A DNA stretch of 64,000 bases. It comes from JBBQDZ01 sp038237515 (GTDB lineage Bacteria > Actinomycetota > Thermoleophilia > Gaiellales > Gaiellaceae). Positions 17,037 to 25,925 of this stretch are shown here, one piece after another. Positions within the stretch are counted from its first letter, which is position 1. Each line of letters opens with the position of its first letter. A program made the position numbers and the translations under genes. Location of the stretch: the NCBI GenBank assembly GCA_038237515.1, contig JBBRYP010000018.1:1-64000 (forward strand), in the 5' to 3' direction. The notes beneath the pieces were generated by a model that saw only the letters and a program-made list of their open reading frames with translations, did no database searches and was not told where the DNA came from.

Positions 17037-17798
17037 TCAAGCGTGGGTTCGATGGGGAAGGGCGGCTGCGACCCTCAGCACGGCTTGCACCTGCCGACGA
17101 ACCTGTTCTGGCGAGAGGCCGCCTGCGGGCAGCTCGACGGTGAACGACGCCAGGCCGCGCAGATGATGGTTCTGCCAGTTGGCGGCGGTACCGGCGAGCC
17201 AATGGTGGTGGTAGAAGCGCATCCCCGCCGCCCGGGCGTAGATGCGGCCGGCTGCGGTGCTCGGCCCCCACGCCCACACGAGATCCATGTGCTGGTGGAA
17301 CCAGATCGTGACGCGCGGGTGGATGCGCAGGATCAGGTTCCGCGCGATCCGCGTCTCACGCTCCGAGAACGCAAACGGGCCGGGATAGTAGACGTCCCAG
17401 GGCCTGCCGCCGCCCTGCCACTGTGACGACCAGTTGGCGTTCAGATCGACGCCGCGGCCGTTCTGGCGGGTGCCACGAGCAAACCCGTCGGGGTTCAGGT
17501 TCGGGACGATCCAGAGATCGACGGGCGCCTTCACGCGTTCGAGCGCGGCGGTGATCGCGATGCCCGCGCACTCGGTCCCGTGGATGCAGCCGAAGACGAG
17601 CAGGCGCGTCCCGTGCGGATCGCCGGCTCGCACCGCGACGATCGGCCGGCCTTCCTCCGAGCGGCCGAGCGGGAGCTGACGGTAGACGGCGATGCGAGCG
17701 GACAGAGCTGCCCTGTCGGCAGGCGAAGCCTCGTCTCTGGACGACAACGCGCCGCCGAGGAGGACGACGACCAGCAGGCTCAGGAAGGCTTTCCTCAC
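17037..17798 (-). CDS. Secreted M14-family zinc carboxypeptidase
   Basis: An N-terminal signal segment (residues 3-18) is followed by an M14 peptidase domain. Zinc ligands are His73 and Glu76 in IHGTE and a His in WFHQH (168 or 170); the general base is Glu222 in FTVELP. The usual substrate-carboxylate arginine of DLNRN is replaced, the segment reading VDLNANW (Ala121), so specificity may differ from classic carboxypeptidases. At 253 residues it is short but complete. A peptidoglycan peptide is a plausible substrate, because an L,D-transpeptidase gene is divergent next door. That role is inference. Confidence 0.8.
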   Translation of the reverse strand: MRKAFLSLLVVVLLGGALSSRDEASPADRAALSARIAVYRQLPLGRSEEGRPIVAVRAGDPHGTRLLVFGCIHGTECAGIAITAALERVKAPVDLWIVPNLNPDGFARGTRQNGRGVDLNANWSSQWQGGGRPWDVYYPGPFAFSERETRIARNLILRIHPRVTIWFHQHMDLVWAWGPSTAAGRIYARAAGMRFYHHHWLAGTAANWQNHHLRGLASFTVELPAGGLSPEQVRRQVQAVLRVAAALPHRTHA

Positions 17799-17931
17799 CT
17801 GCTCCGACTACGGCTGGGGCGACCGCGGGGGTCCACGCCGCCGCTCACGACCGCGGGCGCAGCTCGTGCTTGCAGCGGGCGGCGGCGATTTTGCAGGCTC
17901 CCGAGTCGGTGGTCCCTGCGACACTGAGCCG

Positions 17932-19593
17932 ATGCGGGTCGGGTCGCGTTCCTCTCCGGGGTTGGAGTTCTCAAGGCTGGAGCGGTCCGGGGGCAGGCGT
18001 ACGACCTCCAGGCGTAGGCGCTGGCCGTGGCTGCTGGGGGCGCTTGCGGCGGTTGCGGGGGCAGCGCTCGGCTTCGCCTTCTTCGCGTGGCCGCGCGCCG
18101 CGCTGACGCTCGATGCCGCGGCGCTCGCGCGGGTACGCGAGCCGAGCTTCGGTAGCGCGGGCGTGCTCGTCTCCGTCCGCGGCTCGGGCAGCGCACCCAT
18201 CCCCGTCAGCCTGCGCCCGGACGGTCGGCTGTGGCCGAGGCAGCGCCTGGCGCCTGGCGCGAAGTTCGTCGTGGACGTCACCTTCCGGCGCCCCGGCTGG
18301 GTCGCCTGGATCGCCGGTCGGACGCAGCGGCTCCGGCTCGAGCTGACGGCGCCGAGCGCGCGTCTCGAGCGGCGTTGGCTGCGCGTGCGGGCGGGCGCGC
18401 CGGTGCTCGTCAGCTTCGACCGGCCGGTGCGCCAGCTCGAGCTGACGGGTGTTGGCGCGCGGCGCTTGCGTCGTCTGCCGCGGCCGGCGCGGAGGGTCGC
18501 GCTCGGTCGCCTGGGTGTGGCGGGCTCAGTCGGCGTCAGCGCCGTAGCGCGGACGTGGGAGCAACTGCCGCACGCCGTCACCGTCACCTGGTTCCCCCCC
18601 GGCCGGGCGGTCGAGCTGCTCGTCTCGCCGAAGCCCGGGTCGCGGCTGGGATCGGGCACGCCTCTTCGGCTCCTGTTCTCGGAGAAGCTGCACAGGCTGC
18701 GGCATGGGCGCGTGCCGTCGCTCGTGCCGCGGGTGGCCGGTCGCTGGCGCGCACTCGACGCGCACACGCTCGTCTTCCGGCCGCGCGGCTACGGCTTCGG
18801 ACTCGACAGGACGGTGGAGCTGAAGCTGCCCCTGCCCGTCGAGCAGATCGGCGGCGCGAGCACGCCGACGAGCACGCTCGCCTGGAGGACGCCTGCCGGA
18901 TCCCAGCTTCGCCTCCAGCAGCTCCTTGCGCTGCTCGGCTACCTGCCGCTGCATTGGACGCCCGCGAAGACGGAGGCGGCCCCCGCGTTCAGGAGCGAGC
19001 TCGCCGCGGCTGTCGAGCCGCCGGACGGCAGCTTCGACTGGCGCTATCCGAACACCCCACCCGAGCTGCGGGCGCTCTGGAGCGCCGGCCAGCCGAACCA
19101 GATCACGCGGGGCGCCGTGATCATGTTCGAAGACACGCACGCGCTCACCGTCGACGGGTTCGCGGGACCGAGGGTCTGGCAGGCGCTGATCGCCGACGCG
19201 GTCGCCGGCAAGCGCCGTGACAGCGGCTACAGCTACGTCTACGTCCATAGGGGCGTCCCTCAGTCGCTGAACCTCTGGCATGACGGACAGACGATCCTCA
19301 GCTCGCCCGGCAACACCGGCGTGCCCGCAGCGCCGACCCAACTCGGCACCTTCCCCGTCTTCGAGCACATCCCGCTCGGGACGATGAGCGGCACCAACCC
19401 GGACGGCTCCCACTACCACGACCCCGGCATCCGCTACATCAGCTACTTCAACGGCGGCGACGCCATCCACGCCTTCAACCGCGCCTCCTTCGGCACCCCG
19501 CAGAGCCTGGGCTGCGTCGAGCTTCCGCTCGCCGCCGCCGCGACCGTCTGGCCCTACACCCCGATCGGCACGCTCGTCACGATCGAGAACTGA
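17932..19593 (+). CDS. Membrane-anchored L,D-transpeptidase
   Basis: The protein has a basic N-terminus, one transmembrane span (about 33-55), a long beta-rich ectodomain, a peptidoglycan-binding-like segment (LRLQQLLALLGYLPLHW, about 325) and a C-terminal YkuD domain. The catalytic block is HAFNRASFGTPQSLGCVELP, with the nucleophile Cys near 527. It should form 3-3 cross-links in peptidoglycan or attach proteins to it. ATG 17932 gives 553 residues; the reading frame is open further upstream but only downstream of the divergent peptidase promoter region. It is a typical actinobacterial cell-wall enzyme. Confidence 0.88.
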   Translation: MRVGSRSSPGLEFSRLERSGGRRTTSRRRRWPWLLGALAAVAGAALGFAFFAWPRAALTLDAAALARVREPSFGSAGVLVSVRGSGSAPIPVSLRPDGRLWPRQRLAPGAKFVVDVTFRRPGWVAWIAGRTQRLRLELTAPSARLERRWLRVRAGAPVLVSFDRPVRQLELTGVGARRLRRLPRPARRVALGRLGVAGSVGVSAVARTWEQLPHAVTVTWFPPGRAVELLVSPKPGSRLGSGTPLRLLFSEKLHRLRHGRVPSLVPRVAGRWRALDAHTLVFRPRGYGFGLDRTVELKLPLPVEQIGGASTPTSTLAWRTPAGSQLRLQQLLALLGYLPLHWTPAKTEAAPAFRSELAAAVEPPDGSFDWRYPNTPPELRALWSAGQPNQITRGAVIMFEDTHALTVDGFAGPRVWQALIADAVAGKRRDSGYSYVYVHRGVPQSLNLWHDGQTILSSPGNTGVPAAPTQLGTFPVFEHIPLGTMSGTNPDGSHYHDPGIRYISYFNGGDAIHAFNRASFGTPQSLGCVELPLAAAATVWPYTPIGTLVTIEN

Positions 19594-19733
19594 GCCCAGT
19601 ACCGGCGGGTTTGCGCCTTCGGCCTTTCTCGTGGGACACCAGGTGCCGGGGCCCTGCCCTCGCGGATCGAAGGTTCTGAACGGCTGCGGTGAGAAGCGGC
19701 TCGACCGTGCGTGACAGATGTCGAGGAGTTGTC

Positions 19734-19739
19734 TAACCT
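19734..19739 (+). promoter_or_regulatory. -10 box of the carH-like gene, leaderless type
   Basis: TAACCT, 6 nt before the GTG at 19746. The gap 19594-19745 contains no gene. Confidence 0.5.
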
Positions 19740-19745
19740 GGACGG

Positions 19746-20600
19746 GTGCCGGCGTTGAACATTACGGCGCTCTCGCGGCGAACGGGTGTCGCCGTGGACA
19801 CCCTCCGCAAGTGGGAGTCACGCTACGGCGTCCTGCGCCCTGCCCGTACCCCCGGTGGGCAGCGGCGCTACACGGACAACGATGTCGCGCGCGTCGAGTG
19901 GCTGTCCGCACGCGTCGCGGAGGGGTATCGGATCGGCGAGGCGGCGCGGCTCCTCGGCGGGCCCGACGGCGAGGCGCCGCAGACGGCGCGGGCCCTGCGT
20001 GCCTCGCTCGCGACGGCCGCGGGGCGTGGCGACCTGCGCGCGGTCGAATGCCTCCTCGACCAGGCGTTCTCCCTCTACCCGTTCGAGCGAGCGCTGCGTA
20101 CGGTTCTGCGGCCGGCCCTCGAGCGGGTGGGGAGCGCATGGGAGGAGGGATGCCTGTCGGTGGCGCAGGAACACCTGGTCTCGCAGGCGCTGCGAGCCCG
20201 TCTCGTGCGGCTGCAGGTCGACGCCGGAACCCCCGTGCGCGGAACCGCCGTTCTCGCGTGCGCGCCGGGCGAGCAGCACGACATCGGCCTGCTCGCCCTG
20301 GCGGTCGGGCTGAGGGCCGACGGTTGGAACGTCGCGTTCCTCGGGGCGGCCACGCCCGCCGCCGACGCGATTGCGCTCGCGCGCGAGCTCGGGGCGTCGG
20401 TTCTCGCCCTCAGCATCACCATCCCGCAGCATCTGGCGGCGCTCGCGAGCGAGCTCGACGCGATCGAGACTCGCGCGCCGCCCCACGTGGTCGTGGGCGG
20501 CCAGGCAACGAGCCAGGCAGTCGCCCGGGTGCTGGGCGCCCGGCACCTCGATGGCGACCTGCGGCGCACGCTCAGGCAGCTGCGGTCGGTGGACGCGTGA
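19746..20600 (+). CDS. carH: CarH/LitR-type B12-dependent light-sensing transcriptional regulator
   Basis: An N-terminal MerR helix-turn-helix (NITALSRRTGVAVDTLRKWE, residues 5-24) is followed by a helical cap and a cobalamin-binding domain. The cap has the photoreceptor signature W-x9-EH (Trp132, Glu142, His143). The B12 domain has ExHxxG (Glu176, His178, Gly181). In CarH this architecture binds adenosylcobalamin, represses carotenoid genes in the dark and releases DNA on illumination. Numbering is almost identical to Thermus CarH. The next gene overlaps as GTGA. No carotenoid gene other than a CrtI-like oxidoreductase 10 kb away is in the window. Confidence 0.9.
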   Translation: MPALNITALSRRTGVAVDTLRKWESRYGVLRPARTPGGQRRYTDNDVARVEWLSARVAEGYRIGEAARLLGGPDGEAPQTARALRASLATAAGRGDLRAVECLLDQAFSLYPFERALRTVLRPALERVGSAWEEGCLSVAQEHLVSQALRARLVRLQVDAGTPVRGTAVLACAPGEQHDIGLLALAVGLRADGWNVAFLGAATPAADAIALARELGASVLALSITIPQHLAALASELDAIETRAPPHVVVGGQATSQAVARVLGARHLDGDLRRTLRQLRSVDA

Positions 20601-21022
20601 GCGCGCGCACGCGCGCCGCGGCGGCGGGGATGGCGGCCGCGACCGTCTGGGGGTTGCTCGAGCCTCTCGACCGCCGGGTCTTTCGCTGCGACTACTCCGA
20701 TGTCGCGCTCCTCGGCAAGGCTGTCACGCGGGGCCGGAGCTGGCCCGTGGCGGGGTTCGCCGTCCATGCGGCGAACGGCGTCGCTTTCGGCCTCGTCTAC
20801 GACCTCGTCCGCGGCCGGCTCGGCGGCGACCCGCGCCGCCTTGCCCTCGGTCTCGCGCTCCTCGAACACGTCGCGCTCTGGCCGCTCGGAGCGTTCGTCG
20901 ACCGCCATCATCCGGCCCGCGGGGAGACCGGCGTGCCGCACCTGATCGGGAACCGCCGGGCCTTCGCTCAGGCGACGGTCCGCCACGCGGTTTTCGGCCT
21001 CGTGCTCGGACGGCTCGCGTAG
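20597..21022 (+). CDS. Small membrane protein translationally coupled to carH
   Basis: The GTG at 20597 overlaps the carH stop (GTGA). The protein is 141 residues with several hydrophobic segments (RAAAAGMAAATVWGLLEPL, VAGFAVHAANGVAFGLVYDL, LALGLALLEHVALWPLGAF, AVFGLVLGRL), about four spans. I do not recognise the family. The coupling suggests that it is part of the light response, perhaps in photoprotection. Confidence 0.7.
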   Translation: MSARTRAAAAGMAAATVWGLLEPLDRRVFRCDYSDVALLGKAVTRGRSWPVAGFAVHAANGVAFGLVYDLVRGRLGGDPRRLALGLALLEHVALWPLGAFVDRHHPARGETGVPHLIGNRRAFAQATVRHAVFGLVLGRLA

Positions 21023-21033
21023 CCCTCAGGCGA

Positions 21034-21233
21034 CTACCAGCCGTTCCAGTGGACGAGCGCGCCGAGTGGCCGGCGCCGCTCGCGCAGCCGGCTCGTCCGC
21101 CGTCTGCGGTCGGATCCGGTGCAGGACGACCGAGGGCGGCGATGCCGACGGGCACGACGTCCTCGGGCAGGTCCAGCAGGCCGCGCAGCATCGCTTCCTG
21201 ATCCGGATGGCCGAGAAAGGTCGCCGGCAGGCC
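21034..21233 (-). pseudogene. C-terminal remnant of a nitroreductase-family gene
   Basis: Immediately after the lhr stop, in the same frame, the minus strand reads GLPATFLGHPDQEAMLRGLL then DLPEDVVPVGIAALGRPAPD, the C-terminal helix-strand of FMN nitroreductases. After a frame change near 21085-21110 it ends with RRRPLGALVHWNGW, matching the usual terminus of that family. The FMN-binding N-terminal two-thirds is absent and there is no start codon, so this is a truncated, frameshifted relic. Confidence 0.65.
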
Positions 21234-24200
21234 CTAGGGCCGCAGGACGGCCCGGCGCGGCCCTTGAAGGAACCCCGCCTCGAGGAGCAGCGGCATCACG
21301 TCGGTCTCCGCCACCGGCCGCCCGTCGAAGCGCTCGACCGCGAGCCGTTTGGCGCCCCCGGCGCGAACGTGCAGGACGAGCGCGGCGAGCGCGGGCCGCA
21401 GCCACTCGGGCTCGGGGTCGCGCAGGGGTACGAGCGTCCTGCCGCCGCGCTCGACGAAGAGCGCCGCCTCCCCGCCGAGCAGCACGACGAGGGCACCCGC
21501 CACTCGCGCCGCGCGGGCGCGCCGGGGCCAGGCGAGCGCCGCGCCGTACGGCTGCGCGGGGTCGGCCGCAGCGAGCACGAGCGCCTCCGGCTCCCCACCC
21601 TCGGCAGGGCGAAGCTCGCGCAGCCGCTCGACCGCCCCGCCGAGAGCGAACTGGGCTCCGCCGAGGCCCTCGACGAAGTAGCCACGGCGGCAGAGCCCGA
21701 TCGTCTCGAGCGCCCTCAGCTCGCCGTAGACGGCGCCATAGCCGCCGGGGATGGCTTCTCCGCGCACGCCGTCGCGGGTGGCGATGCCCTGACGCTCGAG
21801 GAGCAGCTCGGCGAGCGCGCGGCGGTCCGGCCGCCCGGGGAACAGTCGGCTCGTCAGCGCCCAGCGCCCCTGCGTCGAGGTGATCGACGTCGAGCGCTGA
21901 CGCGAGAACCGGCGAGGACGCCGCTCCGGCCGGGGTACGCCGTAGCGCCGGCCCGCCCGCAGCGGCTGCCACGAATCGTTCGTCACCTCGCCGGCCCAGA
22001 CGAGGTCCCACAGCGCCGGCAGGGCCACCTCGGACTCGACGCCGCTCGCCGCGACGAGGTCGAACCAGAACTCGGCGCTCCCGGCGAGGGCCGCGCGAAT
22101 CGCGTCGTGCGCCTCGCCCTCCGGAGCGGGCGTCGCGGAGGGCTGTCCGAGCGCGGCTGCGTCCTCGCGGAAGAAGACCGCGACGCGGTCGGGGCCCGCG
22201 CCGACCCACACGACCTCGCCCGAGGCGCAGAGCTGGTCGAGCTTCGCCGGGTGGTAGTCCGGGACCCGCCGCGGCAGCACCTGCGACTCCCAGAGCGTGA
22301 CCGGCAGCGGCAGCGCCTGGAGCGGCACCAGCGCCTCGCGCAAGCTCGCTCGGCGATCGATCCCCTGCCAGCTCGGTAGGAACCGGCCGAGCGTCGCCTG
22401 CTCCACCGGCTCGACCTCCTTGCGCAGGGCGGCGAGCGAGGCGCGACGCAGGCGGCGCAGGATGTCGGGGTCGCACCACTCGCGCTCGGTCCCCCCCGGT
22501 CGGAGCTCGCCGCGCACGAGCTTGTCCTCGCGCTCGAGCTCCCGCAGAAGTCCCTCCACGTCGCGGTCGAACCGCTCGTTCGCCTCGGCGGTCGTGAACG
22601 GGCCACGGCCTCTCGCGTAGCGCCCGACGAGCGTGCGCAGCGATCCCGGGCCGCCCTCGAGGAACGCGTCGGGAAGACCGCTCGGCGGCATCGCGCCGAG
22701 AGCGTCGCGATAGCGCCCCGCGTCCTCCGCCGCGATCAGACGGCTCTCGCCGCCCACGCGCACCTCGACCGCCCGCCGCTCTGCGATCAGGATCGCCGCG
22801 AACGCCTGGTCGTAGTCGCCGGGGCGAAGGTCGCCCCTCCTCAGGAGCAGGTCGTGGAGCTCGTCGGCGTCGCGCGGAGAGCCCGCGAGCCGCCGCTCGA
22901 GCTCCTCGAGCGCGGCCGGATCGAGCAGGTCGCGCAGCTCCTCCTGACCCAGCAGCTCGCGCAGGAGGTCGCGGTCGAGCGAAAGGGCCTGCGCGCGCCG
23001 CTCGGCGGCCGGGGTGTCGTCCTCGTACATGTAGGTCGCGACGTAGTCGAAGAGGAGGGAGGCCGCGAACGGCGACGCCGAGGCCGTCTCCACATCCACG
23101 AGGTCGATCTCGCGCGTGGCGAGGCCGGACAGCAGCCGCTTGAGCGCCGGGAGGTCGAAGACGTCTTGGAGGCACTCGCGGTAGGTCTCGAGGATGATCG
23201 GGAAGGACCCGTACCGCCTTGCCACCTGCAGGAGGCCCTGCGCCTTCAGCCGCTGCTGCCAGAGCGGCGTGCGCTGGCCGGGCCGGCGGCGCGGGATCAG
23301 GAGCGCGCGCGCCGCGTTCTCGCGGAAGCGCGCGCCGAAGAGCGCGCTCTGGCCGAGCTCACCGACCACGAGCTCCTCGACCTCCTCCGGGGGCACGAGC
23401 AGCTCCTCGAGCGGCGGTGGGGCGTCCGCGTCCGGCAGGTGCAGCGCGATCCCGTCATCCGACCAGAGCGACTGCACCTCGAGCCCGAGCGACTCCCGGA
23501 GGCGGGCGGCGAGAGCCATCGCCCACGGCGCGTGCACACGACCGCCGAACGGCGTCAGGATGCAGAGGCGCCAGTCGCCGATCTCATCGCGAAAGCGCTC
23601 GACGACGACGGTTCGGTCGGAGGGAAGCGCCCCGGTCGCCGCGGCCTGCTCGGAGAGGAAGGTGAGCAGGTTGCGCGCCGCGCGCTCGTCGAGCCGATGC
23701 TTCTCCCGCAGCCGCTTCACGGCCCTCGCCTCCGGGAGGGCGACGAGCTCGCGCGAGGCGGCTCCGATCGCCTCGCCGAGCTCGTAGGGCCGCCCGACCC
23801 CCTCGCCCTTCCAGAAGGGCACGGCACCGGGGACGCCGGGCGCCGGCGAGACGAGCACGCGGTCGCGGGTGATCTCCTCGATCCGCCAGCTCGAGGCGCC
23901 GAGGAGGAACGTCTGCCCCGCGCGCGCCTCGTAGACCATCTCCTCGTCGAGCTCGCCCACCCGGCCGCCCCCGTCGACGAGGTGGACGCCGTAGAGGCCG
24001 CGGTCGGGAATCGTCCCGGCGTTCGTGACCGCCAGGCGACCGGCGCCGGAGCGCCCGCGGACGACTCCGGCGGTCCGGTCCCAGACGATGCGTGGTCGAA
24101 GCTCCGCGAACTCGTCGGAGGGGTAGCGACCCGCGAGCATGTCGAGGACGTTCTCGAGCTGCGCGCGCGAGAGCGCCGCGAAGGGGTAGGCGCCGCGCAC

Positions 24201-25544
24201 AAGCGCGTGCAGCTCCGCGACGGCGATCTCCTCCTGGGAGGCGATCGCCACGATCTGCTGGGCGAGCACGTCGAGCGGGTTGCGGGGGACGACTGTCTCC
24301 TCGATCTCGCCGGTGAGCATCCGCTGCGCAACCACGGCCGTCTCGAGGAGGTCGGCGCGGAACTTCGGGAAGATGCGCCCCTTCGAGACCGCGCCTAGGT
24401 CGTGGCCGGCGCGGCCGATCCGCTGGAGGCCGCGCGCGACCGACTTCGGCGACTCGACCTGGATCACCAGGTCGACCGCACCCATGTCGATCCCGAGCTC
24501 CAGCGACGAGGTTGCCACGAGGCACGGGATCTGCCCGCGCTTCAGGAGCTCCTCCACCTCGAGCCGCTGCTCGCGCGCGACGGATCCGTGGTGGGCGCGA
24601 GCGACCTCTCGAGGCGTCGCTTGCGATGCCGCTGAAGAGACGGTGCCGGCTTCGCCGGCGTCGGCGCTCGCAGCCAGCTCGTTGAGGCGCAGCGCTAGGC
24701 GCTCGGCGAGACGGCGGTTGTTGACGAAGACGATCGTCGAGCGATGCTCGCGCACGAGCCGCAGGAGCTCGGGATAGATCGACGGCCAGATCGACGTCGG
24801 GGAGCCCTCGCCTCCGGTGCCGAGGATCTCGGCTCCCTCGCTTCCCGCCGACGGCTCGCGCAGGTCCTCCACCGGCACCACGACCTCGAGGTCGAGCTCC
24901 TTCGCGCGGCCCGCGTCCACGAGCTCGATCTGCCTCGCGCCGGAGACGAAGCGGCCGACCTCCTCGAGCGGCCGCTGGGTCGCCGAGAGGCCGATCCGCT
25001 GGGCCGGACGCTCGAGCAGCCGGTCGAGGCGCTCGAGGCTCAGCGTCAGGTGCGAGCCGCGCTTGGTCGACGCGACCGCGTGCACCTCGTCGAGGATCAC
25101 GGTCGCGACCGACCGCAGGGTCTCCCGCGCGCGGGAGGTGAGGAGCAGGAACAGCGACTCGGGCGTCGTGATCAGGATGTCGGGCGGCTCGCGCAGCATC
25201 GCGGCACGCTCCTTCGCCGGCGTGTCGCCGGTGCGAACGCCGACGCGGAGCTGCGAGCGGAGGCCGGCGAGCGGGCCGCGCAGGTTGCGCTCGACGTCGT
25301 AATTCAGGGCCTTGAGCGGAGAGATGTAGAGGAGGCGGAGCCCCTCGCCCGGGGACTCGTTCAGCCGGTCGATGCCGTAGAGGAAGGCGGCGAGCGTCTT
25401 CCCCGACCCCGTGGGCGCCTGGATCAGCGTGTGCCTGCCGCTCGCGATCGTCGGCCAGCCGCGCTCCTGCGCGGGCGTCGCCGCGGCGAAGGTGGCGGTG
25501 AACCAGGCGCGCGTGGCGGGGCTGAAGACGCTCAGCGGATCCAT
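21234..25544 (-). CDS. lhr: Lhr-type ATP-dependent DNA/RNA helicase
   Basis: Superfamily 2 helicase of 1436 residues, the length of full Lhr proteins involved in DNA repair. Motif I is APTGSGKT (43-50), motif II is ILDEVHAV, motif III is GLSATQRPLEEV, and the RecA2 domain includes TSSLELGIDMGAVDLVIQ and RIGRAGH. Beyond the helicase core lie a winged-helix region and the long Lhr-specific C-terminal part ending GPRRAVLRP. ATG 25544 has TACGAT 6 nt upstream. The gene is divergent from the small gene at 25614. Confidence 0.93.
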   Translation of the reverse strand: MDPLSVFSPATRAWFTATFAAATPAQERGWPTIASGRHTLIQAPTGSGKTLAAFLYGIDRLNESPGEGLRLLYISPLKALNYDVERNLRGPLAGLRSQLRVGVRTGDTPAKERAAMLREPPDILITTPESLFLLLTSRARETLRSVATVILDEVHAVASTKRGSHLTLSLERLDRLLERPAQRIGLSATQRPLEEVGRFVSGARQIELVDAGRAKELDLEVVVPVEDLREPSAGSEGAEILGTGGEGSPTSIWPSIYPELLRLVREHRSTIVFVNNRRLAERLALRLNELAASADAGEAGTVSSAASQATPREVARAHHGSVAREQRLEVEELLKRGQIPCLVATSSLELGIDMGAVDLVIQVESPKSVARGLQRIGRAGHDLGAVSKGRIFPKFRADLLETAVVAQRMLTGEIEETVVPRNPLDVLAQQIVAIASQEEIAVAELHALVRGAYPFAALSRAQLENVLDMLAGRYPSDEFAELRPRIVWDRTAGVVRGRSGAGRLAVTNAGTIPDRGLYGVHLVDGGGRVGELDEEMVYEARAGQTFLLGASSWRIEEITRDRVLVSPAPGVPGAVPFWKGEGVGRPYELGEAIGAASRELVALPEARAVKRLREKHRLDERAARNLLTFLSEQAAATGALPSDRTVVVERFRDEIGDWRLCILTPFGGRVHAPWAMALAARLRESLGLEVQSLWSDDGIALHLPDADAPPPLEELLVPPEEVEELVVGELGQSALFGARFRENAARALLIPRRRPGQRTPLWQQRLKAQGLLQVARRYGSFPIILETYRECLQDVFDLPALKRLLSGLATREIDLVDVETASASPFAASLLFDYVATYMYEDDTPAAERRAQALSLDRDLLRELLGQEELRDLLDPAALEELERRLAGSPRDADELHDLLLRRGDLRPGDYDQAFAAILIAERRAVEVRVGGESRLIAAEDAGRYRDALGAMPPSGLPDAFLEGGPGSLRTLVGRYARGRGPFTTAEANERFDRDVEGLLRELEREDKLVRGELRPGGTEREWCDPDILRRLRRASLAALRKEVEPVEQATLGRFLPSWQGIDRRASLREALVPLQALPLPVTLWESQVLPRRVPDYHPAKLDQLCASGEVVWVGAGPDRVAVFFREDAAALGQPSATPAPEGEAHDAIRAALAGSAEFWFDLVAASGVESEVALPALWDLVWAGEVTNDSWQPLRAGRRYGVPRPERRPRRFSRQRSTSITSTQGRWALTSRLFPGRPDRRALAELLLERQGIATRDGVRGEAIPGGYGAVYGELRALETIGLCRRGYFVEGLGGAQFALGGAVERLRELRPAEGGEPEALVLAAADPAQPYGAALAWPRRARAARVAGALVVLLGGEAALFVERGGRTLVPLRDPEPEWLRPALAALVLHVRAGGAKRLAVERFDGRPVAETDVMPLLLEAGFLQGPRRAVLRP

Positions 25545-25550
25545 GCCGTC

Positions 25551-25556
25551 ATCGTA
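25551..25556 (-). promoter_or_regulatory. -10 box of lhr, leaderless type
   Basis: TACGAT on the minus strand, 6 nt before the ATG at 25544. Confidence 0.5.
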
Positions 25557-25613
25557 CCGAGGCGAACGTCCGTTCCCGTTGCGGCCCGGCCCTGGATGCA
25601 GGAAGATCCCGCA

Positions 25614-25925
25614 GTGCCGAATTTCTGGGTTCAGGTTGGGATGAGCCCGCCCACCGAGCAGCGCGACAAGTACAAGCTGATCGCGGAGCGCTGGGGCGGA
25701 TGCCTCCGCGAGAACGAGATCTATCGAGACACGAAGAACTCGGAGGTCGGCTACGTGCTCGTCGAGATGCGCGCGGAAGACTCGCAGAGGGCCGCACGCA
25801 TGCTGAAGGAGATGGGGGCCGGGCCCGGAACGCTCGAGCTCCACGACCGCGAGGAGGCGACGGAGACGGACGGGCTGCTTCCTCCGGAGGAGTCCGCCGC
25901 CTCCGGGGAGTCGGCGGGCGCCTAG
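25614..25925 (+). CDS. Small soluble protein of unknown function
   Basis: About 103 residues beginning VPNFWVQVGMSPPTEQRDKY, with a region MRAEDSQRAARMLKEMGAGP and an acidic Ser-rich tail. I do not recognise the family; the first half could be a small alpha/beta domain. GTG 25614 is preceded by AGGA at about 10 nt; ATG 25596 in the same frame is an alternative start. It overlaps the convergent cyclase-ATPase gene by 4 bp at the 3' end. Confidence 0.6.
   Translation: MPNFWVQVGMSPPTEQRDKYKLIAERWGGCLRENEIYRDTKNSEVGYVLVEMRAEDSQRAARMLKEMGAGPGTLELHDREEATETDGLLPPEESAASGESAGA

Noticed and set aside
19711..19735. Possible CarH operator repeats ahead of carH
   Set aside because: Two TGTC half-sites are present, but spacing and flanks do not form a convincing operator by eye.
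21237..23175. Very long minus-strand frame inside lhr
   Set aside because: It is an out-of-frame shadow of the helicase; only its last codons (21034-21110) carry the nitroreductase tail.
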